Program-made: the position numbers and the translations under genes
Shown here: positions 21,311-31,173 of the stretch, piece after piece
How the letters are laid out: every line of letters starts with the position of its first letter
Numbering within the stretch: the first letter of the stretch is position 1
Assembly (NCBI GenBank): GCA_003427395.1
Contig: BFEA01000439.1
Location: forward strand, 1,211,429-1,242,658
From: Chara braunii
Taxonomy: Eukaryota > Streptophyta > Charophyceae > Charales > Characeae
Length of the DNA stretch: 31,230 nt
Direction: 5' to 3'
The notes under the pieces: model-generated
Seen by the model: the letters and a program-made list of their open reading frames with translations, nothing else
Told to the model about the DNA's origin: nothing
The model's database searches: none

Positions 21311-22100
21311 ATAGACAGATAAAGGCACTCGCTAAGAAGACACCCTCCTGCTCACAGTTTGTGAAGGCAGAGCCTAATGTAGGCCCTCACCTAGATAGTT
21401 ATCTGGAGACTGTTTATTTTTGGGCCTCTCCGGGTGATTCCCTTGCAAGCGTCGGTGATGAACTGATCACTCGTCGCCAAGCCTAGGCCGAAATGAAGAA
21501 AGGGGAGAGAGGGCACCTAATTTTAGCAGATGAGAAGTGAAGAGAACAAGAATAGGCACGTTAGTTGACAGCTTGTCGACTAAAAGCTAAATATAGGGAG
21601 ATGAAGGTGGAAGAGTATGTTGAAGGGACCAAGCCATACTTCCGGCTGGAGGGTGAGAAGAAGATATAGAAAGTGTTGCATTTGTTGACCCTTCTAGTGG
21701 AGGACCAGCTACCTTTGACTTATTGTTGGGGACAAATTGGGGAGAGGCTGCAAAGGTGGATGTGAAGTTGTTGGCCGCCCAACAGCGAAGGTAGCGAGAA
21801 GAGAATCCAACTGTTTCATGAGTCTGGGTTGAAGTTCGCCCTGTCCCTAAGTACGCTTGCATTTGCCCGACATGTAGTAAAAAAGAAGATGTTAGATCAA
21901 GTGTTCGTGACATATTTTAAGCCGGTGAGTGAGGGCACAAAGGGGGAGGAAAGGATACTGCCCCAAGTAAATTCGCTATTGGATGAGTATGCTGATGTGG
22001 GGGACACTCAGTAGAGTTGTGGAAAGAGATCAAACAACTAATTGAGATAGAACCCGGAAGTAAGATACTGAAGGGCTGATGTATAGAATGTCTCCTTGGG
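21311..22100 (+). pseudogene. Ty3/gypsy protease and linker region, degraded
   Basis: This is where the aspartic protease should be, between gag and RT. I cannot see the D-[ST]-G motif; GTTAGTTGACAG (about 21559-21570) may be what is left of an L-V-D start. Recognisable linker code comes near 21960-22085: LPQVNSLLDEYADV, then EIEPGSKI and CIYRMSPW, which normally lead into the RT. Multiple stops separate these. Confidence 0.55.
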
Positions 22101-22766
22101 ATTAAGAATACAATTCAATGAATTGGTAGAAAGGATTAAGAATTAAGAATACAATTCGATGAATTGATAGAAAAGGGGTGGATCAAGCCTAACTCATCGT
22201 GGTACGGTGCACCGGTTTTGTTTGTCACCAAGAAAGAAGGCAAACTGCACATGTGTATAAACTATAGGGGACTGAATGTGATTACCGTTAAGGATGTTGA
22301 GCCTCTGCCTAGGATCGATGGTCTATTAAACCGTTTTCAGGGATGCAAGTGCTCCTCGATGATAGATCTGAAATCGAAATCAGGGTACCATTAGACTGAG
22401 GTACAGCCCGAAGATCAGCATAAGACCACTTTCCGAACTAGGTATGGACACTATGAGTTTATGGTGACGCCACTCGGACTGATAAACACCCCCACAACAT
22501 TGCGAAGATGCATGAATGGCTTGTTTAGGAAGTGGCCAGACCACTCCGTAGTAGTTCACTTATACGATATCTTAGTAGTTAGTAATACTCTACAAAAGCA
22601 CGAAGAACATTTGCAGAACGTTTTGGGGAGGTTGAGGGGGAGTAAGTTCAAGAAAAACGCGAAGAAGTGTGAGTGGGCCAAGTGCCAAGTAGTGTATTTG
22701 GGCTATGTAGTAGACGGGGATGGAGTTAGACCGGAGGATGCGAAGATTGCCACCATTTGGGACTGA
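22101..22766 (+). pseudogene. Ty3/gypsy reverse transcriptase domain
   Basis: RT would copy the element's RNA to DNA in cytoplasmic particles. Landmarks are EKGWIKPNSSWYGAPVLFV, MCINYRGLN and VEPLPRID, the first catalytic Asp in SSMIDLKS, then after a stop at about 22393 VTPLGLINTPTTLRRCMNGLF. In the catalytic box the usual [YF]-x-D-D reads H-L-Y-D (22557-22568): the first Asp has become Tyr, so the enzyme is dead apart from the stops. LGYVVDGDGVRPED marks the end of the domain. A 34-bp imperfect tandem duplication (22101-22134 and about 22142-22176) splits the entry to the domain. Confidence 0.92.
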
Positions 22767-23316
22767 CCTACACCGCAAATGTTAACTGTGTTATGGTCCT
22801 TTTTAGGCCTAGCTAACTACTACTTGAAGCTCGTGCGGAACTTCACTACTATTGATGCCCCTATGCAAACTGCTGAAGGAAGACGGTGTGGTTATGGGAT
22901 AAGGACTGCACCTTCACGGTCAAGAAGTTGACGAAGTCTATAATAGAGTTCCATGTTCCTTACCATTTGTCATGACTACGGACGCAAGCCAATACGGAAT
23001 AGGTGTTGTACTGCAGCAAAATGATGGAAATGGGTATAGACCAGTCAAGTTTATGTCTAGGCAACTGCCGTTGGAGAAAGTAGGCGCATCAACCTACAAA
23101 AGGGAGCTGTTTGCATGGCATTGAAGAATTGGCAACATTACCTACTCGAACGACACTTTAAAGTCTACTCTGATCACAAAATGGACCGATGGTTAAAGAC
23201 ATGCTAGGATGACCACGAAGTTGGCTAGGTGGGCTACATAGATAGATGAGTTAGACTTCGAGTGGAAGCCGGTAAAGGGCAAGTACAATGTGGTGGCTGA
23301 TGCATTGTCCCGAAGG
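22767..23316 (+). pseudogene. Ty3/gypsy connection and RNase H domain
   Basis: FLGLANYYLKLVRNF (about 22800-22850) is the classic link from RT to RNase H. RNase H begins near 22963 with PFVMTTDASQYGIGVVLQQ, keeping the first acidic residue, then SRQLPLEKVGASTYKRELFA with the conserved Glu. A frameshift near 23110 follows, then KNWQHYLLERHF, VYSDH and the final DALSRR at about 23299-23316. RNase H would remove the RNA template. Stops and frameshifts prevent a continuous product. Confidence 0.85.
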
Positions 23317-23520
23317 ACTGAATTTTTCGGTGTATAGTCGTGTACGTCGACACTGGACAAGAAGTGCAGCAAAGAATTAAAGATGACTATACCGATGACC
23401 CCTACTTATGGAACATCATAACCAAAAGTAGTAGAAGGAAGAGGGACCGAAGTCCCGGAGTACAGAATGACTGACGGAGTCCTGTTTCATAAATCTGACA
23501 CTCAGGACATATTATGTATA

Positions 23521-24420
23521 TACCGAACAACAAAGAAATTCACAACCTAATACTCAGTGAATGCCATGATCCAGAAGGTCACTTCGGTTGGAGAAAGACT
23601 TATGCAAATCTGTCGAGTTCCCATATCTGGACCGGTATGAAGAGCGATTGTATTGTGTATGCGCGAAGTTGTAAAGTTGGTTAGGCCAACAAAAGTACAG
23701 CGCAACCCCCTGTCGGGACTGAAATCATTGCCTATATCGTCATGCCCAGAGAGTCGGTGTCAATAGAATTCATGAACACAAAGGTAAAGAGAAGGAACGG
23801 GAAGACACAAGTGATGGTTATAGAACTTATGGTAGATAAGTTCAGTAAATTTGATGTTTTTGTTCCGCTGCTTCCCGAAGCTAGGACAAATTTCGGAATC
23901 TGAGAGTTCTTCAACCACTGGGTTACAGACAATCGACACCCGCTTAGAATGGTTAATGATAGGGGTGTTAGGTTCACGGGAGATCAGTAGCAACAGTTTA
24001 TGAAAGTCTACGGTCCAAGTTGAGTAGCAACAGTTTATGAAAGTTTACGGTCCAAGTTGACTATGTAATTCGGTTGGCACCTTGAGACAAACGGGCAGAC
24101 TGAGCAAGTGAACAAACTTTTGCAACCGACACTCCACATGTACATTAGACCGGATTAGATTGATTGGGACAAGCACTTACCAAAGGTAGCTAATGCGTAC
24201 AATAACTATGTGCATCTTGCGACAACACATACCCCGAATGAACTGCACAAGGGTTGGATGCCTAGGAGACCGATAGGCTGCTTGAATCTCAATCAGATTT
24301 AACGATTACCGCCTGGAACTGGGGAATTTGCACTGCAGTATGAGAAGGACCTGCAAAAAGTCGCATCACATGGTAGAACAGGCCAACAAACATCGCAGCC
24401 CTTCCAAATTTGCGGTTGGA
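23521..24420 (+). pseudogene. Ty3/gypsy integrase (zinc-binding and DDE core)
   Basis: The N-terminal HHCC motif is near 23541-23680: both His are there (ECHDPEGHFG), but the last Cys is Gly (RSCKVG). In the DDE core, the first Asp is probably Glu (SIEFMN, where IDF-type is usual), the second Asp is kept in VNDRGVRFTG (about 23950-23980), and the Glu is kept in NGQTEQVNKLL (about 24085-24120). AYNNYVHLATTHTPNEL follows. A 37-bp tandem duplication (23986-24022 and 24023-24059, one mismatch) lies in the core and disrupts the frame. Integrase would insert the DNA copy in the nucleus; this one cannot. Confidence 0.88.
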
Positions 24421-24700
24421 GACTTTTGTCTGGGTCAAGTCTAAAAAGCTTCTACCATAAGGGAAAAAGCTTCTACCATAAGGGGGTATTTCTCAGAAAC
24501 TCCTACCTGCGTACAGAGGGCCATGGGAGATTATGGATGTCATAGGGGATCCATATCGTATGTCTTATGTTGTTGACATACTGCTGCATCTGGATACTTA
24601 TCCTATGTTTCGCACTTCTAAGGTGCTAGCTTGCATATAACTACCGATGCATTTCCTTCGTGTAGATCGATGATTCCCCCTGATATGGACGGTTGATATG
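24421..24700 (+). pseudogene. Integrase C-terminal region, with 21-bp duplication
   Basis: The FVWVKSKKLLP and PAYRGPWEIMDVIGDPYRMSY stretches are the usual end of Ty3/gypsy integrase before the chromodomain. A perfect 21-bp tandem duplication (24443-24463 and 24464-24484) interrupts it. FRTSKVLAC near 24609-24635 matches the typical F-H-V-S-x-L closing motif. Confidence 0.75.
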
Positions 24701-24702
24701 GC

Positions 24703-24869
24703 ATTGATCGTGTCGTGGACGAAGATGCCTATAGATCAGGTGGGAGAAGAAGACCGCAGCAGCAATATAAGGTCCGGTCCAATACCAGGAACCAGAAGAC
24801 AACCGGTGGTACACCAAGAATGAATTGCATGAGACAGCCCAGGACATTGTCTCATACTATGAGAGGGCT
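24703..24869 (+). pseudogene. Chromodomain of the integrase, split by a frameshift
   Basis: A first frame gives VDEDAYRSGGRRRPQQQYKVR (from GTG 24715). Switching frame at about 24783 gives YQEPEDNRWYTKNELHETAQ and then DIVSYYERA (to 24869). Together they follow the chromodomain pattern: acidic start, basic stretch, Q/E-Y-L-V-R, G-Y-x-E-x-E-N-x-W, and a helix with D-x-x-x-Y. A chromodomain makes this a chromovirus, the Ty3/gypsy branch that reads histone marks to choose insertion sites. Only one small indel separates the halves. Confidence 0.8.
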
Positions 24870-25515
24870 ACAAGAGGTGTCAGCATTGCAGATAGGCAGG
24901 AAAGTTAGCACTATTTTCGGAGAACCTCGAAATTAGGCCGACGGGAATGACAGGATTGATGTCGCAGACATTGTCCTGAGTCCCGGTTCCATCATCCCAA
25001 TGGTCCCATCCCACAAAGGTAACTGACTCGGCAGACCGCGTGGCCAAAATGCCGCTTCGTAGATCCAGTACGCCGACAGAAGCTGTAGGTTGTAGGATTC
25101 AGGTAGGCCCGGTACCCGACAATCAGAGTCCATGTCCTGGTCTACAATTAGTGGCAGCATCGTGCGTAAATCCGGTGGGTTCTGGAACTAGCAAAAGTGC
25201 AGCTGACAGGCCTTGGGAGAGAGACGACCGTTACCAGTCTGGAGCCAACAAAGACCTCAATTCGGCCACTATTTAAGCTGCTACAGTACGGAGGCAGGTA
25301 GTAGCAAGTGTGTTGTCCTCCATGGGGAAAAAGGTTGTTTTCCTTTCCCCGTCGTTTTCGCTGTGGAGGGACTGGATGAAGGGTGGGAAGCTCCAGTAGG
25401 TCAAATGGAGAATGCATCATGATTGCTTGCAACTGCGTGTGTTCTGTATCGGTCTGGTTTCCTGGTTTTGCGAATATCCTCGGTTATCGGCTTTTGTACT
25501 TCAGTTCTTGTAGTG
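24870..25515. other. No gene recognised; 3' LTR expected but not found
   Basis: A 3' LTR would be expected here. I looked for similarity to 16085-17060 and 17560-18750 and saw none by eye. A small hairpin GGGGAAA/TTTCCCC lies at about 25324-25350. Short open frames only. Confidence 0.4.
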
Positions 25516-25887
25516 TTAGTTGTTCAAAAAAAAAAGGGTGATCATGACTTTTCCTGTTCGAGAGCTTTCGGTGTGGGCTGGCATCTTCTCTGCTTTGCAG
25601 AAGTTGTGCGACAACAGGTGTGGGAGTGCTTGTCGCTGCCATGGCACAGGTTGATGTGGATCTTGTGGCTGAACAGGAGGGGGCGGGTAGTACACTGACA
25701 TCGGCTGGTGTTGGTGTGGTGTATACGCGGTGATCCAGTTTCCGCCTGAGCTTCCATAGCCGCCACTCACTGCTAAGCGGCATAAGGCATCCGACAGCAG
25801 GCCCTGCTCACGGTCAATGGAAGGGGGCGGAGTTAGCTTTTGGTCTGAGACGCATTTGATGGATTGATTTTCACAGACGGGACTCAA
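25516..25887 (-). CDS. Pro/Gln-rich open frame, unrecognised
   Basis: On the minus strand a 123-residue frame contains SGGYGSSGGNWITAY, then HQHQPMSVYYPPPPVQPQDP and HQPVPWQRQALPHLL. The ordered Pro/Gln/Tyr-rich stretch looks more like real low-complexity protein (as in the N-terminus of transposon or regulatory proteins) than random translation, but I know of no family match. There is no clear start context, signal peptide or splice site. It may be a transposon gene fragment or chance. Confidence 0.3.
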   Translation of the reverse strand: MSPVCENQSIKCVSDQKLTPPPSIDREQGLLSDALCRLAVSGGYGSSGGNWITAYTPHQHQPMSVYYPPPPVQPQDPHQPVPWQRQALPHLLSHNFCKAEKMPAHTESSRTGKVMITLFFLNN

Positions 25888-26640
25888 CTACAATCCTACT
25901 CAATTAAAAAAAAGAGATGGTTGTGAAGAATTTTTGACGTTGGTGGGGAGCTGCTAAAATTGAAGATCTGAATTTAACCTGATCGCTGTCGGATGAGGGG
26001 TTTTGTGATGCGCGACTTTCTGGGCTTGCCCTCTTTTGGGTAGGGCCTTTTAGCCCGGAGGTTGGGAGCTCTGCTCTGCGAGGACTGCACAAGGGGGGCA
26101 TGCAGATCCTTGAGAGGGTAGGGGTGGAATTGAGGCTTTGTTCCCTTGTGGGGTCGGGATTGGTTTTAGAGTGGGATTGGTTCAGGCGGACGCAGATGGG
26201 AACAAGATGTGCTGTTTTCAGCAGGGAGAGGGGTTCCGCGGGACGGCTCAGTTGGAGAGGGTGGGATGGAGGGTTTGGGGGAACTTCCATTCGGCGGGGA
26301 AGTACTTTATGTGGGAAATGTACGCCTCTGAGGGAGTGGGGGTGACTGCTTGGGGGTTTGTCCTTAACTGGGGCCGAGGAGGAGAAGGGGGCATCCTCTC
26401 AGCGGTGGCAGTTTTCAGGACAAAGGGTATCCTTTTCCTCGGAGGGAAGGTGGTGATCTCGGTGGCAGTGCATTACATTCTCTTTATTTTGGGCGTTAGA
26501 TCAGGTGGCAGATAGTGGCAAGGGGTTGGCCTCCCTCCACAGGGGAGCAGGTAGGAGTCCTCTCCCCTTCCTCTTTGACTGTGGTGAGAACAGAGATGTC
26601 TGGGTGGGATCAGTATTCATACTTCTGCAAGGAAAATGAG
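25888..26640. other. No gene recognised
   Basis: The plus strand is G-rich from 26030 to 26500. Open frames exist on both strands (up to about 125 residues), but none shows a domain I can name; a plus-strand GRGGEGGILSAV stretch faintly recalls a LINE endonuclease, too weak to call. Confidence 0.35.
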
Positions 26641-26979
26641 CAATGGCAAAATGACAGAATCCAGATTGCACAATTACATTGAAAGCCAGAAAGTTCCACA
26701 CTGTCCAGAAAGCGGAATTGCACCAATATCACACGGATGGAGAACCGAAACACTGAATCCGAGTGTCAATGAGAGCTTATTCTCGCCATCACCGACATAC
26801 GTATCCAGAGCCCTTCCCCCTACTTGGCCCTCAGCGCCCAGACTACTATCCCACAGCTATTTCCAGCCTACGAATTGACAATGCAACTGTTGACGTCAGC
26901 AGCCACCGAAGTACATGAAGATGTCGCCTCTTGCAGACTATCGCCAAGACCATGTATGTGCCCTCACGTCATCATCCTC

Positions 26980-27003
26980 ATCTCTCTCTCTCTCTCTCTC
27001 TCT
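26980..27003. repeat. (CT)n microsatellite
   Basis: A short CT tract within the unassigned stretch 26641-27100. Confidence 0.9.
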
Positions 27004-27099
27004 CCCCCTCTCCCTTGTCTTTCACCCACGTCTTCTCCCTCGTGCACGAAGACCATCACTACTCCTTGCTGTACAACCAAGCACCGGCCAGCTATGGAA

Positions 27100-27450
27100 G
27101 CTGGGCTATGGCGCTGCCCTCAGCAGCGCCCTTCCTTTACATGACTGCACATGCGTGACACCTTGCTCTGCGCTAGCAGCAGCCCGCGAGCATTCGCTCC
27201 AGCAGGGCTGCCGCAAACTAGCATGTGCCCGAATGACTGGCCAGGCAGCGAGCTCTTTCCTATGTGGAAAGAGTCTGGCCTGGTCTGCTACCTGGCTGGG
27301 CTGGGCCTCTGCCCAGAAGCTTCCAGTAGGCCCTGCGTAGCTGGGCCTCTGTTGCTACTGCCCTGGGCCCTGTCTGGTTACGCCTCCCAACTGCCTGTCG
27401 TGTATACTGCTGCAGATGCGGCCCAGGGCCTGCTTCCAAGAAAAGCCTAG
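27100..27450. repeat. Second hairpin-rich stretch
   Basis: Perfect 8-bp stems occur at 27110-27117/27123-27130 and 27253-27260/27266-27273, the latter enclosed by GGCCAG/CTGGCC (27239-27244/27275-27280). CTGGGC/GCCCAG and several GGGCC words follow to 27430. No gene is recognised between 27004 and 27878. Confidence 0.65.
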
Positions 27451-27878
27451 AAGGCCGAAACAAAGTGTTGCTGTCCAAGGCCTGGGTTCCTTCAACCAAC
27501 TGACACGACGAAACTGCCTGAACCCCAAATGCGAAATTGACAACAATGGGCCTCTCGTGATTTTCTCAGGCCCGCCTTCACTTAGGGCAGGCACATATGC
27601 AAAATGGGCCCCTTATGCCTGCCGAGGAGCCAAATCCTCGCATTTCCTCCTTTACGTCGATAGTCCCCTGAGATTTCCTTCAGTTTGCAGGCATTTTCCC
27701 TTTGAGTCTTCTTTCATATCCTGCAATCACTTTGGGGAGCTGTTTGTTGCAGTTCCTCTCTGGTAAACCACCGATCTTCTCAGGCCCTGTGAAACATTCT
27801 CAAGGTTATCCCTATCATCCTTATCCCTTATTCATGTGTCAAATGCATCATTGGCAGACTGACGAGGTTTGACCTCCT

Positions 27879-27935
27879 GACTAGTCAGTGAAAGTCCGAT
27901 GAAAAGACCGACTAGTCAGTGAAAGTCTGATGAAA
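27879..27935. repeat. 26-bp direct repeat, period 31
   Basis: GACTAGTCAGTGAAAGTC-GATGAAA occurs at 27879-27904 and 27910-27935 with one mismatch. Each includes the palindrome GACTAGTC. Confidence 0.92.
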
Positions 27936-28226
27936 CAATCTGTCACAGTCACCCTTTCTTGTGGAGTTGCTGGAATTCTGTGTAGCAAAGAGAAAACACA
28001 CACTCACACACATGGTTTGAGGGTCCTCGGGGTGCCTCAGCTGGGAGGGCTTGTGGTGTCAGATGGACGGTATGTTCTGGGTGAGCTGTGGGTCTAGGCC
28101 ACTACTCGTTGGCCACAAAGTTGCCCCTTCTGGTGTGACAGTTAACAAAAGCCTTGCATGTTGTGGTTGCCGCACCCTTTCTCATCCTTCCATTGGTGTG
28201 CCACTTGTTGTCATTGGATGTCACAG

Positions 28227-28560
28227 GTGTCTTCCAGATGGAAATGTTGCGATATCGAGAAACGGATTCGCTGTTAATCCAACAGGGTCTCAGTGTTATG
28301 CCGTTGAGTGCACATGGAACGGGAACACACCGGTGCTATACGCCGTCATCTTTGGAGAGCGCGTTCTATGCCCCGAGGGACAGTATGCTACGTTGCCGGC
28401 ATCCAAAGGTTTTCAGCAGGGGAAACTTGGACCTTGTCCTCCAGCTTTTGAGATTTGCGCCACACTGGGATGTGGGGGGGAATGTAGGAGTACCCAAGGA
28501 AAGTGTCTCCAAGGGAAATGTTTATGCTACCCAGGATGGGCTGGCAATGATTGTTCCCAG
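28227..28560 (+). CDS. Leishmanolysin-like (M8) C-terminal exon with EGF-like module
   Basis: After a splice acceptor (GATGTCACAG|G) the frame reads 111 codons. CLPDGNVAISRNG leads to a CYAVECTWNG block, then a CPEG, GFQQGKLGPCPPAFEIC block, which is the cysteine pattern at the end of the leishmanolysin/GP63 metallopeptidase (family M8). An EGF-like module, C-GGEC-x(5)-GKCLQGKCLCYPGWAGNDC, follows as in plant M8 proteins. Such enzymes are secreted or membrane-bound zinc proteases. The catalytic HExxH and the rest of the peptidase domain are not in this window, so this is either the 3' part of a gene with distant upstream exons or a gene fragment. Code 5' of 28227 in the same frame (from 28051) does not look like M8 and is probably intron. 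The exon ends in phase 0 at CAG 28560. Confidence 0.62.
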
Positions 28561-28890
28561 GCAAGCACGTTCTTCAAACCATGGCCAGCATGCTGAGAAA
28601 ATTGAATTACAATTTACAAGCGTATTAGCGTAAGCTTTTGAGGTTCCAATCCTTGCTAGTAATTGAATTATATAATACAAATTATGATCCCCTTTTTGGA
28701 AGCTATTTCAAGGGTTTTTTCCCCCCCTTTCCTTCGCTTGTCCTGGATGCCGCAGCACGATTCTTGCTTGGGAATAAACCACGCAAGAACCCATAAATGG
28801 AATTCACTCATGCTTCTTCCCTTCACGTGGCTATTGATTTTTTTTAATTCCCCCCCTCCCCCTTTTTTATACACCCTTCTTTCTTTCCAG
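28561..28890 (+). other. Probable GC-AG intron
   Basis: The EGF-coding exon ends CCCAG|GCAAGC. No GT is available near the end of the domain, while CAG|GCAAG fits the known GC-AG donor consensus. The 3' end is a long pyrimidine tract with TTCTTTCTTTCCAG. Both flanking exons are in phase 0. Confidence 0.5.
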
Positions 28891-29091
28891 CATGGTTATG
28901 GTGAAACCAAACCCAGACAGTATCTGGACAAGATCCCAGATTACATTCTGGATACTTTCTGCGCATGCAGATCTGACGGGACCACAGGGGTGCCCAAAGG
29001 AGTATTTCTATCTTACAATGACTGGCACAGTCAGAGTCCGAGAACTCTTTATTTTTTGAGAAGTCATTACCTTTTGATCTGTTCTTGCTGA
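28891..29091 (+). CDS. Next, possibly last, exon of the M8-like gene
   Basis: Following the acceptor, the phase-0 frame is open for 66 codons to TGA 29089-29091. It starts HGYGETKPRQYLDKIPDYIL and continues DTFCACRSDGTTGVPKGVFL. CAC-RSDGTTG could be the C-x-C-x(3)-G-x(2)-G end of an EGF-like fold. Alternatively GTTGVPKGV is identical to the phosphate loop of AMP-forming acyl-CoA synthetases, although the residue before the first Gly is Asp and breaks the strict signature. The remaining residues have no recognised domain. Internal GT sites (for example GGA|GTATTT) mean the exon could also end earlier. No AATAAA was seen close downstream. Confidence 0.4.
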   Translation, partial: HGYGETKPRQYLDKIPDYILDTFCACRSDGTTGVPKGVFLSYNDWHSQSPRTLYFLRSHYLLICSC

Positions 29092-29708
29092 GATTTGTGT
29101 CTCCGAGTCACCGAGTGTTTTGGCTTGCCCTTGAATGAATGTATGCCATTCTGACAAGTCCCAATGTCTGCTGCATGTGTCTGCGACTCTGCATACTAAA
29201 TCTGTGCCCGCACTCTGTTTCGATGTCCTCGGTAAGGTAGCTTAAATAGCGATAGGTACAGGGAGAGGACATAAATTTGGCTATAACGACACTCGCTAGT
29301 AGAGGTAGTATGGACAGGGGTTACGTAAATGGTAGGGACTCACTAGGGTCTGTTAGACTTTAGAATAACAAGTGGACCCGCCGCAGCGCAGGAGCAGGGA
29401 TGTTCAAACGGTCGAGTACACATACAGAAGATGAGAGGAACTCCAGATGCAGTGTGAACACGGATTAGGTCTTTTTGTCCCCGTCTCTTTTTGTCGGCCT
29501 TTGTCTCTGTCACCATCATGGGCCCTCATGGCCGTGGTTTGTGAAGCATGGACCGTCTGTTGAAGGAGTGTCTCGGCGAGCAGCAGGAGGAACATGTCTT
29601 GAAGTAGAGGGAGCAGCAGGAGAAGGTTGTGTTGAAGAAGTCTGGAATGGTCGGAGCCGGAGTGTTGATAGCTGTTGTCATCGCCGGGGGGGGCCTTGTG
29701 CTTGGAGG

Positions 29709-29711
<3 letters not shown>
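29092..29711. other. No gene recognised
   Basis: Unremarkable DNA between the M8-like exons and the GA tract; short open frames only. Confidence 0.4.

Positions 29712-29783
<72 letters not shown>
29712..29783. repeat. (GA)n microsatellite followed by an A-run
   Basis: A 72-base GA tract, then AGCAAAAA-type A-run to about 29801. Open frames across it are artefacts. Confidence 0.96.
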
Positions 29784-29785
<2 letters not shown>

Positions 29786-29988
29786 CAAAAAAAAAAAAAA
29801 GGCAGGCATGTTTTGCGGGTCACACAACCGACAATCACTCAGACAGGCACACAGACAGCAAGCACGTCCACACACAGACTTAGAAAACTCAGCAGAACTG
29901 CAGGAATCTCAGCAAAGCATTCATTCCATTGGCAAAGCTCAGAAATCCCCTGGCCGGTGTCCCCCAGTGGGGGGTCCCTGAAGGCTAT

Positions 29989-30038
29989 AAGGCCACCCTA
30001 GGCTGAAAAGGCCACTCTGGGCTGAAAAGGCCACCCGG
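29989..30038. repeat. 19-bp tandem repeat, about 2.6 copies
   Basis: AAGGCCACCCTAGGCTGAA (29989-30007), AAGGCCACTCTGGGCTGAA (30008-30026) and a partial third unit. Just upstream is a CCCCCAGTGGGGGG hairpin (about 29961-29974). Confidence 0.9.
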
Positions 30039-30112
30039 TGTCAGATTAGACACAAGATTGAATTTACCTGGGCTGGTTAGTCCGATGATAATACCTCAAG
30101 GCCATCGCCCTT

Positions 30113-30140
30113 TAACAATAAAAAATAAAAAAATAAAAAA
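30113..30140 (+). repeat. A-rich end of an unassigned insert
   Basis: AATAAAAAATAAAAAAATAAAAAAA is typical of an A-rich retroposon 3' end. LINE tail A5 starts just behind it. Confidence 0.5.
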
Positions 30141-30296
30141 ATCAGCTGTGTTTCAGTCCGTGTTTGGCAGGTCCTCACAATGTATTCAAATTTGACTTGC
30201 CGGGGAAATAGGAACCGGACCGACGCTCCCCAGAATGGATATGGAGCCAGGACCATAAGGACGTGTTTTGAATTTAAAAGAAAAGAAAAAAAAAAG
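30141..30296 (+). repeat. LINE 3' end only (family A, copy A5)
   Basis: The cleanest copy of the family A tail: TTGCCGGGGAAATAGGAACC, GGACCGACGCTCCCCAGAAT, GGATATGGAGCCAGGACCAT, then an A-rich run (about 30276-30294). Only the last 150 bp of a LINE are present, with no ORF2 code: a very short insertion. Confidence 0.75.
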
Positions 30297-31115
30297 TGCA
30301 TTCAATACATGGTAAGCATATGCTCGGGTGTGAAGCACGCACCAGACATACAGTGCACTGAATCGAGCATGAGTGTGCACGGGGTAGCGATCGGGGAAAG
30401 GGAAGGGGCAGTAGGTGGAGAAGAGGGAAGGTGAGGCGATAGGTCTGTCAGACATACCGGCAGGAGCAAAGCAGGATTGAGGGAAGTATGGTAGTCGAAG
30501 AATGGACATCGTTTTTTATGAACGGGACAGACAGAGGTGGGGATTAGATGGACAGAGGAGAACGAAAGAGAGGGAGGCATGGATGAACAGAATCGGGAAA
30601 GGACGGGAAAAGGGGATCGCGACTAAAGCAAGTGACGGGATGATCAGGGCGAGGGAAAGTGGCGATACCATATGGAAGACGGGAAAGGACGAAGCGGGAT
30701 GATCGGTGCGAGGAAAAGACATGCACGATGCCATCTATGGAAAGCGGGCAAAGGGCAGGCTGCGATGACGAGAATAGGGATGCAATCAGGGGAGATGAAA
30801 CGGAGAAGCGACGAGCTTGAAAGAACGAAGAAAAATCGTGATGAATGGGAGCAGGATAGAAAGATTAGCGGCCGCAATAGTTTTAATGAATGTACGAAGC
30901 CGTCGTAGAAGGGTAGGTGCATGGGATGAAGAAACTGCCAGAAGAAAGGGTCAGTGGTAGAACAGTCGAGTAGGATATTTGATCAAACACAGCGACGAAC
31001 GGAGTGGAAGCGGCATTCCGCTTACCCCTCCCGATCGTGACCACGGCTCTCCCCTCCCGATTGGCTTCCCCAGTCCCGTTCCGTCGCCGCCAGCGCACCA
31101 TCGCCCGATTTCCCG

Positions 31116-31118
<3 letters not shown>
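30297..31118. other. No gene recognised; purine-rich, with 59-bp repeat
   Basis: The plus strand is rich in GA and GGA words. An imperfect duplication of period 59 starts at 30636 and 30695 (CGGGATGATC-G-GCGAGG-AAAG... ending in GGAAGACGGG/GGAAAGCGGG). Open frames on both strands have no recognisable domain and biased composition. Confidence 0.45.
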
Positions 31119-31172
<54 letters not shown>

Positions 31173-31173
31173 C
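31119..31173. repeat. (CT)n passing into (GT)n
   Basis: A 46-base CT tract followed by a short GT run near the end of the window. Confidence 0.95.

Noticed and set aside
24870-25515. 3' LTR of the Ty3/gypsy element
   Set aside because: No similarity by eye to R2 or to the hairpin region; not supported.
26138-26515. LINE endonuclease domain
   Set aside because: A GRGGEGGIL stretch is suggestive, but no catalytic residues or neighbouring motifs are visible.
29404-29981. Arg-Glu or Leu-Ser frames across the GA tract
   Set aside because: Microsatellite translation, with no conserved code on either side.
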